A DNA stretch of 64,000 nucleotides, taken from Flavobacterium coralii (GTDB lineage: Bacteria > Bacteroidota > Bacteroidia > Flavobacteriales > Flavobacteriaceae). The stretch is from positions 310,001 to 374,000 of the forward strand of contig NZ_JAHDIU010000002.1 of NCBI RefSeq assembly GCF_019891545.1. The letters run 5' to 3'. Both the position numbers and the translations under genes were made by a program. Below are positions 42,819 through 51,945 of this stretch, one piece after another. The notes below the pieces were generated by a model. The model was given only the letters and a program-made list of their open reading frames with translations, searched no databases and was not told the origin of the DNA. The stretch's first letter is position 1. Every line of letters begins with the position of its first letter.

Positions 42819-45308
42819 TTAAAAGTCATTTTCTTCATTTTTAAAAAACTGCTCAAGAGAGGTTAGGTCGGGTATAAGTACATTGCGGGCTTTACTGCCT
42901 TCAAACGGGCCAACAATACCTGCAGCTTCAAGCTGGTCAATAAGCCTGCCTGCACGGTTGTAACCCAGTTTCAGCTTGCGTTGCAGCAATGATGCCGAAC
43001 CCTGCTGCGCGGTAACTATAACCTCTGCAGCCTCTCTGAACATTGAATCTCTTTCGGAAATATCTATATCAAGATTAGTGCCAGTTTCCTCACCGAAGTA
43101 TTCAGGAAGCAGGTAGGCATCCGGATAGGCTTTTTGCGCACCGATAAATTCAGTTACTTTTTCAACCTCAGGCGTATCTACAAATGCACACTGAACCCTT
43201 GTAAGGTCGTTACCCTGAGTGTACAGCAGGTCACCACGGCCAATAAGCTGGTCGGCACCCTGGCTGTCAAGAATAGTTCGTGAATCTATTTTAGATGTTA
43301 CCCTGAACGCTATACGTGCCGGGAAGTTGGCTTTTATAATACCTGTAATTACGTTTACCGATGGCCTTTGTGTAGCAATAATAAGGTGAATACCTATTGC
43401 GCGCGCTAACTGTGCCAGCCTTGCAATTGGAGTTTCCACCTCTTTGCCAGCTGTCATTATCAGGTCGGCAAACTCGTCAACAACCAAAACAATATAAGGC
43501 AGGAAACGGTGCCCGTTTTCAGGGTTCAGCTTCCTTTGCTTAAACTTATCATTATACTCTTTAATGTTACGCACCATTGCTTCCTTAAGCAGGTTGTAAC
43601 GGTTATCCATTTCAACACAAAGCGAGTTTAGCGTGTTTATTACCTTAGTATTGTCGGTAATAATTGCATCTTCAGAGTCGGGCAACTTGGCAAGGTAATG
43701 CCTTTCAATTTTATTGAACAGTGTGAGTTCTACCTTTTTAGGGTCTACCAGTACAAACTTTACTTCAGCAGGATGTTTTTTATAAAGTAATGATGTTAAT
43801 ACCGCATTTAACCCCACCGACTTACCCTGACCGGTGGCACCCGCCATAAGCAGGTGAGGCATCTTGGCAAGGTCTACCACAAAGGTTTCATTAGAAATAG
43901 TTTTACCCAACGCTACCGGCAGCTCCATTTCGGCAGACTGAAATTTAGGCGAAGCAATAACCGTTTTCATTGCCACCATTGTAGGGTTTTTATTCGGCAC
44001 TTCTATACCTATGGTACCTTTACCCGGTATGGGCGCAATAATACGGATACCCAAAGCGGAAAGCGATAGGGCTATATCATCTTCAAGGCTCTTGATTTTC
44101 GATATGCGTATGCCTGCTTCCGGAACAATTTCATAAAGTGTAACAGTAGGTCCCACAGTTGCCTTTATCTGGGCTATATCAATTTTATAGTTGCGAAGTG
44201 TTTCAACAATACGGTTCTTGTTTTCTTCAAGCTCTTCCTGGTTAATAGTTATTCCACCGGAAGCATAATCTTTAAGCAGTTCTATAGAAGGAAACTGATA
44301 GTTTGACAATTCCAGTGTCGGGTCAAACTCGCCGAAATCCTTTACCAGTTTTGCTGAAAGGTTTTCCTCCACAACGTCTTCTTCAACCGCCTGCTCTATA
44401 ACAAAGTTTTCGGCTTCATTGCCAGCGTTGCCTGTAAAATCATTATCAGTATCTTCAGGCTCAGGCTCGCGTAATGTTGTCTTGGGACTAAGGCTGATTT
44501 CTGAAGTGTGCGTTATAGTAGGCTTAAGGCTTTCCCTGTTTATTTCAAATTGAGAAGGCTTTGTTTTAAGTTCAAAGTTAGTAAGCGCTTCGTCATCTTC
44601 ATCTGTTTCTTCTTCCTGAAGTGCTGTTGGCCGAATATCATCTTCAACAGCCTGCATAGGTTCGGGTATCGGTTTTGCAGCAGCATCTGTAACAGGATCT
44701 TCTTCAGGTTCGCGATGCTTTTTCTCGAATAGTGATTTTATAGCATCAGGTGAAATTTTTACCCTAAGCAACAGGAATGTGAACAGCCCGAAGATAAGCA
44801 CAAGCATAGTGCCTGTTTTACCAAGATAATCCTGCATGAAAAGGTTGACTTCGTAGCCTATAACGCCACCCAGTTCGGGCAGGTAAGGGTTAAAAAAGCC
44901 GAACAGTACCGATACAATTATTACCAGGAACAAATCCCAGAAAAGTGTTTTTTTAAGTTTACCGGCAGGAAGGTCTAACACGAGGTAAGCCCCGAACAAA
45001 AAGAAAAAACGGATAAGTATAAATGATGCGGCACCAAAACCGTGGTATAAAAAAAGGTTGGCAAGCCATGCCCCAAATTTACCGAGCCAGTTGTAAACAG
45101 GTTCTTCGCGGTTAGTAAAGGCATCAAGCTCACTTTGGTCATACTCGCCGTATAGAAAGTACGATACAAAAGACAGCAGCATGGCAACTGCAAACAGGAA
45201 AAATAAAATTCCAACCAATACTTTATACCTGCGCGACAGTTTCCATTTTCTTTTTTCTGTTGCGGGTTTTGCCTCTTTTGCTGATTTTTCTTTTTTGCCT
45301 TTAGCCAT
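42819..45308 (-). CDS. ftsK: DNA translocase FtsK/SpoIIIE
   Basis: An 829-residue protein. Four membrane helices lie in the first 200 residues, then an acidic linker (about 210-320), then the hexameric motor with Walker A GATGQGKSVGLN and Walker B IVLVVDEFADLIM, and a C-terminal gamma winged-helix domain (about 765-825, GYNRAGRLIDQLEAAGIVGP) that reads chromosome polarity. It pumps DNA through the division septum and clears the chromosome ends. Length and motifs are complete. It is followed within 2 bases by lolA. Confidence 0.96.
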   Translation of the reverse strand: MAKGKKEKSAKEAKPATEKRKWKLSRRYKVLVGILFFLFAVAMLLSFVSYFLYGEYDQSELDAFTNREEPVYNWLGKFGAWLANLFLYHGFGAASFILIRFFFLFGAYLVLDLPAGKLKKTLFWDLFLVIIVSVLFGFFNPYLPELGGVIGYEVNLFMQDYLGKTGTMLVLIFGLFTFLLLRVKISPDAIKSLFEKKHREPEEDPVTDAAAKPIPEPMQAVEDDIRPTALQEEETDEDDEALTNFELKTKPSQFEINRESLKPTITHTSEISLSPKTTLREPEPEDTDNDFTGNAGNEAENFVIEQAVEEDVVEENLSAKLVKDFGEFDPTLELSNYQFPSIELLKDYASGGITINQEELEENKNRIVETLRNYKIDIAQIKATVGPTVTLYEIVPEAGIRISKIKSLEDDIALSLSALGIRIIAPIPGKGTIGIEVPNKNPTMVAMKTVIASPKFQSAEMELPVALGKTISNETFVVDLAKMPHLLMAGATGQGKSVGLNAVLTSLLYKKHPAEVKFVLVDPKKVELTLFNKIERHYLAKLPDSEDAIITDNTKVINTLNSLCVEMDNRYNLLKEAMVRNIKEYNDKFKQRKLNPENGHRFLPYIVLVVDEFADLIMTAGKEVETPIARLAQLARAIGIHLIIATQRPSVNVITGIIKANFPARIAFRVTSKIDSRTILDSQGADQLIGRGDLLYTQGNDLTRVQCAFVDTPEVEKVTEFIGAQKAYPDAYLLPEYFGEETGTNLDIDISERDSMFREAAEVIVTAQQGSASLLQRKLKLGYNRAGRLIDQLEAAGIVGPFEGSKARNVLIPDLTSLEQFFKNEENDF

Positions 45309-45354
45309 GAAACAATTATAATTGTTGTAAAAATATCAAATTACCTGAAAAACT

Positions 45355-45720
45355 TCAGAAAATTTTAGGGATGTAAATTATTAGCCCAACGCACAATGCC
45401 GCCAGTGCGGCAAAAGTTACCGCGCCTGCAGCAATATCTTTTATAAAGCCTATACGCTCATTATACTGCGGGTGGATAAAGTCTGCTATTTTTTCGATTG
45501 CTGTATTTACGCCTTCAACACCTAATACTAACCCTATGGCAAGTGTTTGCAGCATCCACTCGGTAGCCGAAATTTTAAAGATAAAGCCAGCGATAGTTAC
45601 TAGCACAGCTATAATAAATTGTACCATTATGCTGTGCTCTGTAGCCACCAGTTTATAAGCACCCCTAAATGCATATACAAAGCTTTTCAGCCGGCCGCTT
45701 ATAAACCTGTTATCTTTCAT
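45355..45720 (-). CDS. dgkA: Diacylglycerol kinase (prokaryotic, trimeric type)
   Basis: A 121-residue inner-membrane protein with three helices and the catalytic motif EGVNTAIEKIADF (family form ExxNTAIE). It phosphorylates diacylglycerol or undecaprenol in the membrane. N-terminal amphipathic part (FVYAFRGAYKLVATEHS) also matches. It lies between tpx and ftsK with gaps of 13 and 46 bases. Confidence 0.9.
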   Translation of the reverse strand: MKDNRFISGRLKSFVYAFRGAYKLVATEHSIMVQFIIAVLVTIAGFIFKISATEWMLQTLAIGLVLGVEGVNTAIEKIADFIHPQYNERIGFIKDIAAGAVTFAALAALCVGLIIYIPKIF

Positions 45721-45733
45721 TAGCAGTATTTGA

Positions 45734-46231
45734 TTATAATGCCGCTAAGGCACTTTCATAATCAGGCTCGTCTTTAATATCAGCAACCTGCTCGGTATAT
45801 ACTACCTCGCCATTTTCATTAATAACCACAACAACCCTTGAGTGCAGCCCTGCGAGCGGGCCATCTGTAATGGTAAGGCCATAATCGGCACCAAACTTAC
45901 CATCTTTAAAATCAGAGAGTGATATTACATTTTCTATGCCCTCTGCACCGCAAAAACGGTTTTGGGCAAAAGGCAGGTCGCGCGATATGCACAGCACTTT
46001 TGTATTTTTGAGCCCTGCAGCTTTCTCGTTAAATTTCCTTACCGATGCGGCACAAGTACCGGTATCTACGCTCGGGAAGATGTTAAGCACAAGCTTACTG
46101 CCTTTAAAATCAGATAGTGATACTGTGGATAGATCTCCTTTAACAAGAGTAAAATCTGGTGCTTTTGTACCTTTTGCAGGCAGTTCGCCTGATGTATTTA
46201 CAGGGTTGCCCCCTAAAGTTATTTTAGCCAT
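45734..46231 (-). CDS. tpx: Thiol peroxidase (Tpx type)
   Basis: A 165-residue peroxiredoxin with peroxidatic C60 in [12 protein letters not shown] and resolving C94 in NRFCGAEGI, the atypical 2-Cys arrangement of Tpx. It reduces hydrogen peroxide and alkyl hydroperoxides with thioredoxin. Probably cytoplasmic as no signal is seen. It appears to be the first gene of the tpx-dgkA-ftsK-lolA-lpt-ribB train. A TAAATTTG box (46264-46271, minus strand) and an inverted repeat lie upstream. Confidence 0.94.
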   Translation of the reverse strand: MAKITLGGNPVNTSGELPAKGTKAPDFTLVKGDLSTVSLSDFKGSKLVLNIFPSVDTGTCAASVRKFNEKAAGLKNTKVLCISRDLPFAQNRFCGAEGIENVISLSDFKDGKFGADYGLTITDGPLAGLHSRVVVVINENGEVVYTEQVADIKDEPDYESALAAL

Positions 46232-46263
46232 AATTGCGTATGTTTTTAAGTAAGCAAAAGTAG

Positions 46264-46301
46264 CAAATTTATCTTGTAAGCAGTAGCGCTTTGCCGCTAC
46301 T
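46264..46301 (-). promoter_or_regulatory. tpx promoter region with inverted repeat
   Basis: TAAATTTG on the minus strand (46264-46271) is a good -7 element. AGTAGCG (46282-46288) and CGCTACT (46295-46301) form a 7-base inverted repeat over the -33 position, where no clear TTG is present, suggesting an operator or activator site. Confidence 0.4.
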
Positions 46302-46349
46302 TTTAGCTGTTATTATAAGTATTTGACTTTAATTTAATGAATAAAAAAA

Positions 46350-46371
46350 GCGCCCCCGTTTCCGGAAGCGC
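46350..46371 (-). terminator. Terminator of the peroxiredoxin/thioredoxin operon
   Basis: GCGCCCCCG (46350-46358) pairs with CGGAAGCGC (46363-46371), with two G-U pairs on the RNA, followed on the minus strand by a T run. Confidence 0.75.
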
Positions 46372-46393
46372 CTTTTCGCCCAATTAAAAAAAT

Positions 46394-46654
46394 CTAATTT
46401 TTATCTATTGCACCAAGAACGCGCATCATAAAACTGTTTAGCGCTTCTTTTTTTGTCATACCGTCTTTTATCATCTTGTTTACCTCTATAGCACCATACA
46501 TGTTAGAGATTAGTTCTCCAACCACATCAAGCTCTTCATCTTTTAATGAAGGTACTTCGGTGAGTGCTTCGAGCACTTCCAAGGCTTCTACTACGTAGTC
46601 CTGGTCGTTTTGCTCTATAAACTCTGTCAGGTGTTTAATTACTGGTAACTTCAT
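46394..46654 (-). CDS. Small conserved protein DUF6952-like, third gene of peroxiredoxin operon
   Basis: An 86-residue, largely helical cytoplasmic protein (LPVIKHLTEFIEQND near the N-terminus, KKEALNSFMMRVLGAI at the C-terminus). No known catalytic motif. Its start lies inside the end of the thioredoxin gene (20-base overlap), so translation is coupled. Constant association with peroxiredoxin and thioredoxin suggests a part in peroxide handling, but no function has been shown to my knowledge. Confidence 0.72.
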   Translation of the reverse strand: MKLPVIKHLTEFIEQNDQDYVVEALEVLEALTEVPSLKDEELDVVGELISNMYGAIEVNKMIKDGMTKKEALNSFMMRVLGAIDKN

Positions 46655-46949
46655 TGATAAGATCGGTTAAGATATCTACTTTATTTGTTTGTACCTGGTT
46701 TACAAGGCTGCCGTTTTTAAATGCAGCGAAGGTAGGCAGGTTATCAACCTTTGCAAGTTTTCTCGATTCTGGGAAATTCTCGGCATCGGCAATTACAAAT
46801 GTTACATTTTCATGCTCACCCGCCATTTTTTTGAATTTTGGCTTCATTATCCTGCAATTGCCGCACCATCCGGCTGAGTACTGTACTACCACCAGCGGTT
46901 CCTGTGACACTATTTCTGCAAGGTTGTCTTTTTCAAGTTCCTGTAACAT
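46635..46949 (-). CDS. Thioredoxin-family protein with CGNC active site
   Basis: A 104-residue cytoplasmic thioredoxin-like protein. The active site reads GWCGNCRIMKP (C29, C32) rather than WCGPC, which should shift the redox potential. The cis-proline region (VDNLPTFAAFKNG) is conserved. It sits between the peroxiredoxin gene upstream and a small DUF gene downstream, and probably recycles the peroxiredoxin. Confidence 0.88.
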   Translation of the reverse strand: MLQELEKDNLAEIVSQEPLVVVQYSAGWCGNCRIMKPKFKKMAGEHENVTFVIADAENFPESRKLAKVDNLPTFAAFKNGSLVNQVQTNKVDILTDLINEVTSN

Positions 46950-46968
46950 AATTTCTTTTTTTTGTTTA

Positions 46969-47607
46969 TTAGTGTGCGCTTAGGTATGAAGCAACACCTT
47001 TTCTGTCGGCTGTCATGGCATCTTTTCCTTCTTCCCAGTTAGCAGGGCAAACTTCGCCTTTAACCTGAACGTGAGTATAAGCATCAATAAGCCTCAGGTA
47101 CTCGTTTACATTACGGCCAAGAGGCATATCGTTTACACTTTCGTGGAAGATTTTACCGTCTTCATCTACAAGGTAAGTAGCACGGTAAGTAACGTTAGAG
47201 CCTTCAAGTATTACAGAGTCGGTTTCTTCGTTATACTCAGAAGATTCTATATCAAGAATGCCAAGAATATTAGCAAGGTTCCTGTTAGTGTCAGCAAGGA
47301 TAGGGTAGGTAACACCTTCTATACCGCCATTATCTTTTGATGTATTAAGCCATGCAAAATGTACTTCGTTAGTATCGCATGAAGCACCAATTACCATGGT
47401 GTTCCTTTTTTCAAATTCGCCCAAAGCAGCCTGAAATGCATGCAGCTCTGTAGGGCAAACAAAAGTAAAGTCTTTCGGATACCAGAAAAGCAACACTTTC
47501 TTTTTGTTGTTTACTGCTTCCTCATAAACGTTTATTTTAAGGTTATCGCCCATTTCTGACATTGCATCTACAGTAATGTTCGGGAATTTTTTTCCTACTA
47601 ATGACAT
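46969..47607 (-). CDS. Typical 2-Cys peroxiredoxin (AhpC/Prx1 type)
   Basis: A 212-residue peroxiredoxin with peroxidatic C51 in FTFVCPTELHAF and resolving C188 in GEVCPANWEEGKDAM. It removes peroxides in the cytoplasm using electrons from thioredoxin, probably the CGNC protein encoded next. No AhpF is nearby. Upstream are a consensus promoter and a palindrome resembling an OxyR site. Confidence 0.92.
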   Translation of the reverse strand: MSLVGKKFPNITVDAMSEMGDNLKINVYEEAVNNKKKVLLFWYPKDFTFVCPTELHAFQAALGEFEKRNTMVIGASCDTNEVHFAWLNTSKDNGGIEGVTYPILADTNRNLANILGILDIESSEYNEETDSVILEGSNVTYRATYLVDEDGKIFHESVNDMPLGRNVNEYLRLIDAYTHVQVKGEVCPANWEEGKDAMTADRKGVASYLSAH

Positions 47608-47646
47608 ATGTTATTAATTTTTTATGGTTATTAAATTTTTACATGA

Positions 47647-47678
47647 CAAATTTAAAAATGATAAGTTTTATTTATCAA
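47647..47678 (-). promoter_or_regulatory. Promoter of the peroxiredoxin operon
   Basis: On the minus strand TTG (47676-47678), 21-base spacer, TAAATTTG (47647-47654), 40 bases before the start codon. Confidence 0.6.
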
Positions 47679-47707
47679 TGACTTTTATCATATTTATCTA
47701 TATCTGT

Positions 47708-47722
47708 ATAGAAAATTCCTAT
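47708..47722 (-). promoter_or_regulatory. OxyR-like palindrome upstream of the peroxiredoxin promoter
   Basis: ATAG, seven bases, CTAT (47708-47722) forms one unit of the ATAG-N7-CTAT pattern of OxyR operators and is centred about 70 bases before the predicted transcription start. The inner bases fit the consensus only in part, and a clear second unit is missing. Confidence 0.4.
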
Positions 47723-47761
47723 ACTATTTAAATTAAAGAATATAATCTGTATAAGCAAATT

Positions 47762-48535
47762 TTATAGTTTAATTTCTATCCATACCGGGGCATGATCACT
47801 GGTTTTTTCCCATCCGCGGACTATTTTATCTACTCCTCCCGACACGAGCTTGTCTTTTAGCTGCGGATTTAGCAGAAAATGATCTATTCGCAACCCCGCA
47901 TCCCGTTGATAGGCATTCCTGAAATAATCCCAAAAGGTATAAATCGTCTCTTCAGGATATAGTTGTCGTATTGCATCTGTCCATCCCTGTGCTTTCAATT
48001 CAGTAAAAGCATTTCGCGTTTCAGGTAAAAATAGTGCGTCTTTCAGCCAGCGTTCGGGTTTATAAACATCATTTTCTGTAGGTATTACATTAAAGTCGCC
48101 TGCCAATACAACAGGAGCATTAAACTCCAGCAGTTGCTGTGCACGCTGTTGAAGCCTTTTAAACCATTTCAGCTTATAATCAAACTTAGGCCCGGGCGAA
48201 GGGTTGCCGTTAGGGAGGTAAAGGCAGGCTATTATTAAACCGTCTGCCAGAGCCTCTATATACCTGCTTTGTACATCTTCGGCATCTCCCGGAAGTCCCT
48301 TTCCAATTTCCTTAATATCGCCGCTTTTAGAAAGTATGGCAACACCATTCCATTGTTTTTGTCCGTGCCACAGGGCAGTATATCCTGCTGCTTCTATTTC
48401 AGCCAGCGGAAATTTTTCATCAGGTGCTTTCAGTTCCTGCAGGCATACAATATCAGGGCCCGTTTCTTTAAGCCAGCGCAGCAAAACCGGCAGCCGACCG
48501 TTTATACCGTTTACATTATAGGTAGCTATCTTCAT
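47762..48535 (-). CDS. xth: Exodeoxyribonuclease III (AP endonuclease)
   Basis: A 257-residue Mg-dependent nuclease of the ExoIII/APE family. It has the catalytic blocks NVNGINGR, CLQELKAPD (metal-binding Glu), LAGDFNVIPTENDV, the RIDHFLL motif and SDHAPVWIEI with the active-site Asp-His. It cuts DNA at abasic sites during base-excision repair. It is a single gene between the peroxiredoxin control region and the ser operon terminator. Confidence 0.94.
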   Translation of the reverse strand: MKIATYNVNGINGRLPVLLRWLKETGPDIVCLQELKAPDEKFPLAEIEAAGYTALWHGQKQWNGVAILSKSGDIKEIGKGLPGDAEDVQSRYIEALADGLIIACLYLPNGNPSPGPKFDYKLKWFKRLQQRAQQLLEFNAPVVLAGDFNVIPTENDVYKPERWLKDALFLPETRNAFTELKAQGWTDAIRQLYPEETIYTFWDYFRNAYQRDAGLRIDHFLLNPQLKDKLVSGGVDKIVRGWEKTSDHAPVWIEIKL

Positions 48536-48621
48536 TTAAGTAACAAATATGTAAAGCATTTAAAGTTAGAACTATCAGCGGTATATAGTCTTAATAATTC
48601 TATAAAACTTATAGTAATAAA

Positions 48622-48643
48622 AAATGAGCCCGAAGGCTCATTT
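48622..48643 (-). terminator. Terminator of the serCA transcript
   Basis: AAATGAGCC (48622-48630) pairs with GGCTCATTT (48635-48643). On the minus strand the loop is TTCG, an extra-stable tetraloop, followed by TTTATTA. Confidence 0.85.
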
Positions 48644-48647
48644 AAAA

Positions 48648-49610
48648 TCAATTTTTTTCTGTTTTCAACAGGCTAATTATCTGCTCTGCCAGTTCTGTAC
48701 CAATCCTGTCCTGTGCCTCCAGTGTGGCAGCACCAATGTGTGGTGTTAATGAAATCTTTGGGTGCATAAGTACCTGTATGGCAGGCTTGGGTTCTTCTTC
48801 AAAAACATCAAGCCCTGCAAAAGCAACCTTCCCGGAATCAAGCGCATCCACAAGGGCAACTTCATCCAGTATTCCGCCGCGTGCAGCATTAATAATGCCT
48901 ACACCATCTTTCATCATACTGAACTCTTTCTCCCCGATAAGGTAGCCATCCTGTGCGGGAACGTGAAGTGATATAAAGTTGGCATGTTTAAAGATATCCT
49001 CAATAGGTTCTGTAGTAATTTCTACATTTATGAACTGGCCGTTATAAAAATCTACCCTTATTTCTGAATTGCCAACAAACTTGTCAGAGGCTATAACCCG
49101 CATGCCAAGTCCAAGTGCAATACGCGCCACAGAGCGGCCTATGCGCCCAAAGCCGATAATACCCATTGTTTTACCACGTAGTTCTATACCGTTGGCATAA
49201 GCCTTTTTAAGGCTCTCAAAACTGGTTTCTCCCTCCAGAGGCATAAGGCGGTTGGCATCATGTAAAAACCGTACACCTGTAAACAAATGGGCAAATACAA
49301 GCTCTGCAACAGAGTCTGATGATGATGCCGGTGTGCTTATTACGTGAATATCTTTCTGCCTTGCATACTCAACATCTATATTGTCCATGCCTACACCACC
49401 GCGCCCAATGATTTTTAAACCGGGGCAGGCATCTATAATATCTTTCCTTACTTTTGTAGCACTGCGCACCAGCAGAACGCCTATATCATTTTTGTTGATG
49501 TAATTGGCAACCTGTTCCTGTGCTACTTTAGTAGTTATAACTTCAAAGCCGTTTTCTTCAAGTTTTTGTTTTCCGCTTAAAGAAATGCCGTCATTTGCTA
49601 ATATTTTCAT
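48648..49610 (-). CDS. serA: D-3-phosphoglycerate dehydrogenase / D-2-hydroxyacid dehydrogenase
   Basis: A 320-residue NAD-dependent dehydrogenase with the Rossmann motif GIIGFGRIGRSVARIALGLG and catalytic Arg, Glu, His set (NAARGGILDE, DVFEEEP, LTPHIGAATLEAQ). It lacks the C-terminal ACT domain of E. coli SerA, so serine feedback through that domain is not expected. It is just downstream of serC, supporting phosphoglycerate as substrate. The start at 49610 is chosen over 49664, because the shorter form begins at the conserved MKILANDG. Confidence 0.88.
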   Translation of the reverse strand: MKILANDGISLSGKQKLEENGFEVITTKVAQEQVANYINKNDIGVLLVRSATKVRKDIIDACPGLKIIGRGGVGMDNIDVEYARQKDIHVISTPASSSDSVAELVFAHLFTGVRFLHDANRLMPLEGETSFESLKKAYANGIELRGKTMGIIGFGRIGRSVARIALGLGMRVIASDKFVGNSEIRVDFYNGQFINVEITTEPIEDIFKHANFISLHVPAQDGYLIGEKEFSMMKDGVGIINAARGGILDEVALVDALDSGKVAFAGLDVFEEEPKPAIQVLMHPKISLTPHIGAATLEAQDRIGTELAEQIISLLKTEKN

Positions 49611-49669
49611 TTTTATATAATTAAATGTATTTACATGATTCCTTAATTTAAATAAAGAAATCAATGTTT

Positions 49670-50740
49670 TCAGATGTTTTTTTCTAACTGCTGCATAACC
49701 TCTACAAGTACCTTAACGCTCTCTAACGCCATTGCATTGTAGATGGAGGCACGGTACCCGCCCACAGAACGGTGTCCGTTTAGCCCACTTATTCCTGCTG
49801 CTTTCCACAGGCTGTCAAACTGCTCCGTATGAGAATCATCATTAAGTAAAAAGGTGACATTCATAGCAGAACGGTCTTCTGTATTGGCAGTACCCCTGAA
49901 TAAAGGATTTCGGTCTATCTCTTCGTATAAAATCCCTGCTTTTTCGATATTGGCTTTTTCAATTTCTGCAATTCCGCCTTTTGCTTTCAGCCATTTCAGC
50001 GTTAGCAGAGAGGTATATACTGCAAATACAGACGGCGTGTTATACATGCTTTCTTTTTCTATGTGTGCCGCATAATCTAAAATTCCGGGTATTTGCCTGC
50101 CTGTTTTGCCAAGCAGTTCTTCTTTAACAACAATCAGGGTTGTACCCGCAGGCCCCATGTTTTTTTGTGCCCCGGCATATATAAGCCCGAATTTAGAAAA
50201 ATCAAGCTGCCTTGAAAAAATATCAGAGCTCATATCGCAAACCAAAGGCAAACCTGTTTCCGGGAAACTTTGCATTTGCGTACCAAAAATGGTATTGTTG
50301 CTAGTACAGTGAAAGTAATCTGCATCGGCAGGTATGGTGTAATCTTTTGGTATATATGTGTAATTATCCTGTTTAGAAGATGCCACTACAATAGTTTCAC
50401 CAAATGCCTTGGCTTCTTTAATAGCACCCGCAGCCCATGTACCGGTATCTAAATAAGCCGCTTTGCCACCCTGTTTCAGCAGGTTGTACGGAACACGAAC
50501 AAACTCCATGCTTGCCCCGCCCGATAAAAACAGTGCCTGGTAACCTTTGCCGTGTAATCCTAAAAGCTCCAGGGCAAGAGAGCGGGCTTCTTCCATCACT
50601 GCAACAAAGTCTTTGCTGCGGTGTGATATTTCAAGTATTGATAAACCTGAATTATTAAAATCCAATACGGCCTGAGCGGCTTCTTTAAAAACTTCCTGCG
50701 GCAGGATAGATGGGCCTGCGCTGAAATTATGCTTTTTCAT
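49670..50740 (-). CDS. serC: Phosphoserine aminotransferase
   Basis: A 356-residue PLP enzyme of class V aminotransferases. It starts KHNFSAGPSILPQEV, has the SHRSKDF motif, PLP lysine in YAGAQKNMGPAG and the NGHRSVGGYRASIYNA C-terminal block. It converts 3-phosphohydroxypyruvate to phosphoserine. The stop lies 59 bases before serA, and both share the terminator at 48622. Confidence 0.95.
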   Translation of the reverse strand: MKKHNFSAGPSILPQEVFKEAAQAVLDFNNSGLSILEISHRSKDFVAVMEEARSLALELLGLHGKGYQALFLSGGASMEFVRVPYNLLKQGGKAAYLDTGTWAAGAIKEAKAFGETIVVASSKQDNYTYIPKDYTIPADADYFHCTSNNTIFGTQMQSFPETGLPLVCDMSSDIFSRQLDFSKFGLIYAGAQKNMGPAGTTLIVVKEELLGKTGRQIPGILDYAAHIEKESMYNTPSVFAVYTSLLTLKWLKAKGGIAEIEKANIEKAGILYEEIDRNPLFRGTANTEDRSAMNVTFLLNDDSHTEQFDSLWKAAGISGLNGHRSVGGYRASIYNAMALESVKVLVEVMQQLEKNI

Positions 50741-50822
50741 TTATATGTGTATTGCAAAAAATAAGTTACAAATTTCTGAATTATTGCCCGAAACACATCA
50801 AGCAAATAATGCAATTCTTAGC

Positions 50823-51881
50823 TTATATTTTTGTCAAAAATGAAATTGTATCTACATTATCTGCATAATCCCATAACTGCGGTTTTTGGGTTTGCCCAAA
50901 GCCGACAGTGTTACTACCACTTAAATGGCCTACAACACACTGCAACTGATCCTGTTCAGCTTCCAGTTTTGCTTTAAGTTCTTCAGGTGAATTATAATAT
51001 TCATAAAACACTGATGAAATAGGCGAGGAGTTACCCGCATCTTCTTTCAGGGTAAGGAAACCATTATCCAGTATTTTAAAATTGCTCATCAGGTAAACCG
51101 CCTTGTTATAATCATAATTATTGGCATACTTCTCATAATGTATTACGTCTCCGTATGCAAAAACCGCCTCAAAAAAGGCAGTAAAGTCATAACCCTGTGG
51201 TACAAAAAGCTTAGATACATTACGGCAACCCAGTCCGAAATACCTGAAAATATCCTCACCTAATGCAGTAAGTTCTTCTTTTGTTTCATTGCCTGTAAGT
51301 ACCGCTACCGAATTACGGTTTTTACGTATGATTGACGGCTTATCTTTAAAATAGTATTCAAAATAGCGTGAAGTGTTGTTGCTGCCTGTAGCAATTACAG
51401 CATCAAAATTCTCAAGCTTGCCCTCTATAAACTCAATGCGGTTTTTAAGGTTTGGTTCAATGGTAATGAGGTATTTAGCAAGGAATGGCAACAGCTTTTG
51501 GTCGTTAGATGATAGCTTTACCAGCGCTTTGTGCCCCGTTACCAGCACCGAAAGAAAATCATGGAAACCAACAAGCGGTATATTGCCCGCCAAGACAAGT
51601 GCTACAGTTTTAGGCTCAGAATAATTGATACTATAATTATCAAGCCATTTGTCAAGGTTTTCAGGGGTTAATGCCTGTGCCCATGACTGTACCGCGAAAT
51701 AAACCTGTTCAGGGGTGAACCAGCGGTTGTGAGACTGCGACAATTGTATCAGGTTTATAAAATCATCAAAGAAAATATCGTTATATTGTACTTCACTGTT
51801 TTTAGCAGATATATCCTGAGAAAACTGTTTTAAGAATTTTCCTAATTCAGCAAATGCTTTTTTGGTTTCTGTTAACGTCAT
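50823..51881 (-). CDS. Acyl-CoA reductase (LuxC-like)
   Basis: A 352-residue protein related to the LuxC/aldehyde-dehydrogenase-like acyl-CoA reductases, with VALVLAGNIPLVGFHDFLSVL, VKLSSNDQKLLPFL and the catalytic-cysteine region LGCRNVSKLFVPQG. Bacteroidota have this as a single gene near a ferredoxin and serCA. Whether it makes fatty aldehydes here is unproven. It is divergent from the ferredoxin gene, with face-to-face -7 elements in the 64-base gap. Confidence 0.82.
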   Translation of the reverse strand: MTLTETKKAFAELGKFLKQFSQDISAKNSEVQYNDIFFDDFINLIQLSQSHNRWFTPEQVYFAVQSWAQALTPENLDKWLDNYSINYSEPKTVALVLAGNIPLVGFHDFLSVLVTGHKALVKLSSNDQKLLPFLAKYLITIEPNLKNRIEFIEGKLENFDAVIATGSNNTSRYFEYYFKDKPSIIRKNRNSVAVLTGNETKEELTALGEDIFRYFGLGCRNVSKLFVPQGYDFTAFFEAVFAYGDVIHYEKYANNYDYNKAVYLMSNFKILDNGFLTLKEDAGNSSPISSVFYEYYNSPEELKAKLEAEQDQLQCVVGHLSGSNTVGFGQTQKPQLWDYADNVDTISFLTKI

Positions 51882-51885
51882 TTTT

Positions 51886-51916
51886 TTGTTTATGTACGGA
51901 TTTGGACGTAATTTTG
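51886..51916 (+). promoter_or_regulatory. Promoter of the ferredoxin gene, facing a TAAATTTG on the other strand
   Basis: TTG (51886-51888), 20-base spacer, TAATTTTG (51909-51916). A TAAATTTG lies on the minus strand at 51919-51926, pointing at the acyl-CoA reductase gene, so the two transcripts may interfere. Confidence 0.5.
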
Positions 51917-51945
51917 TACAAATTTACGACAAATAAAATAAAGCT

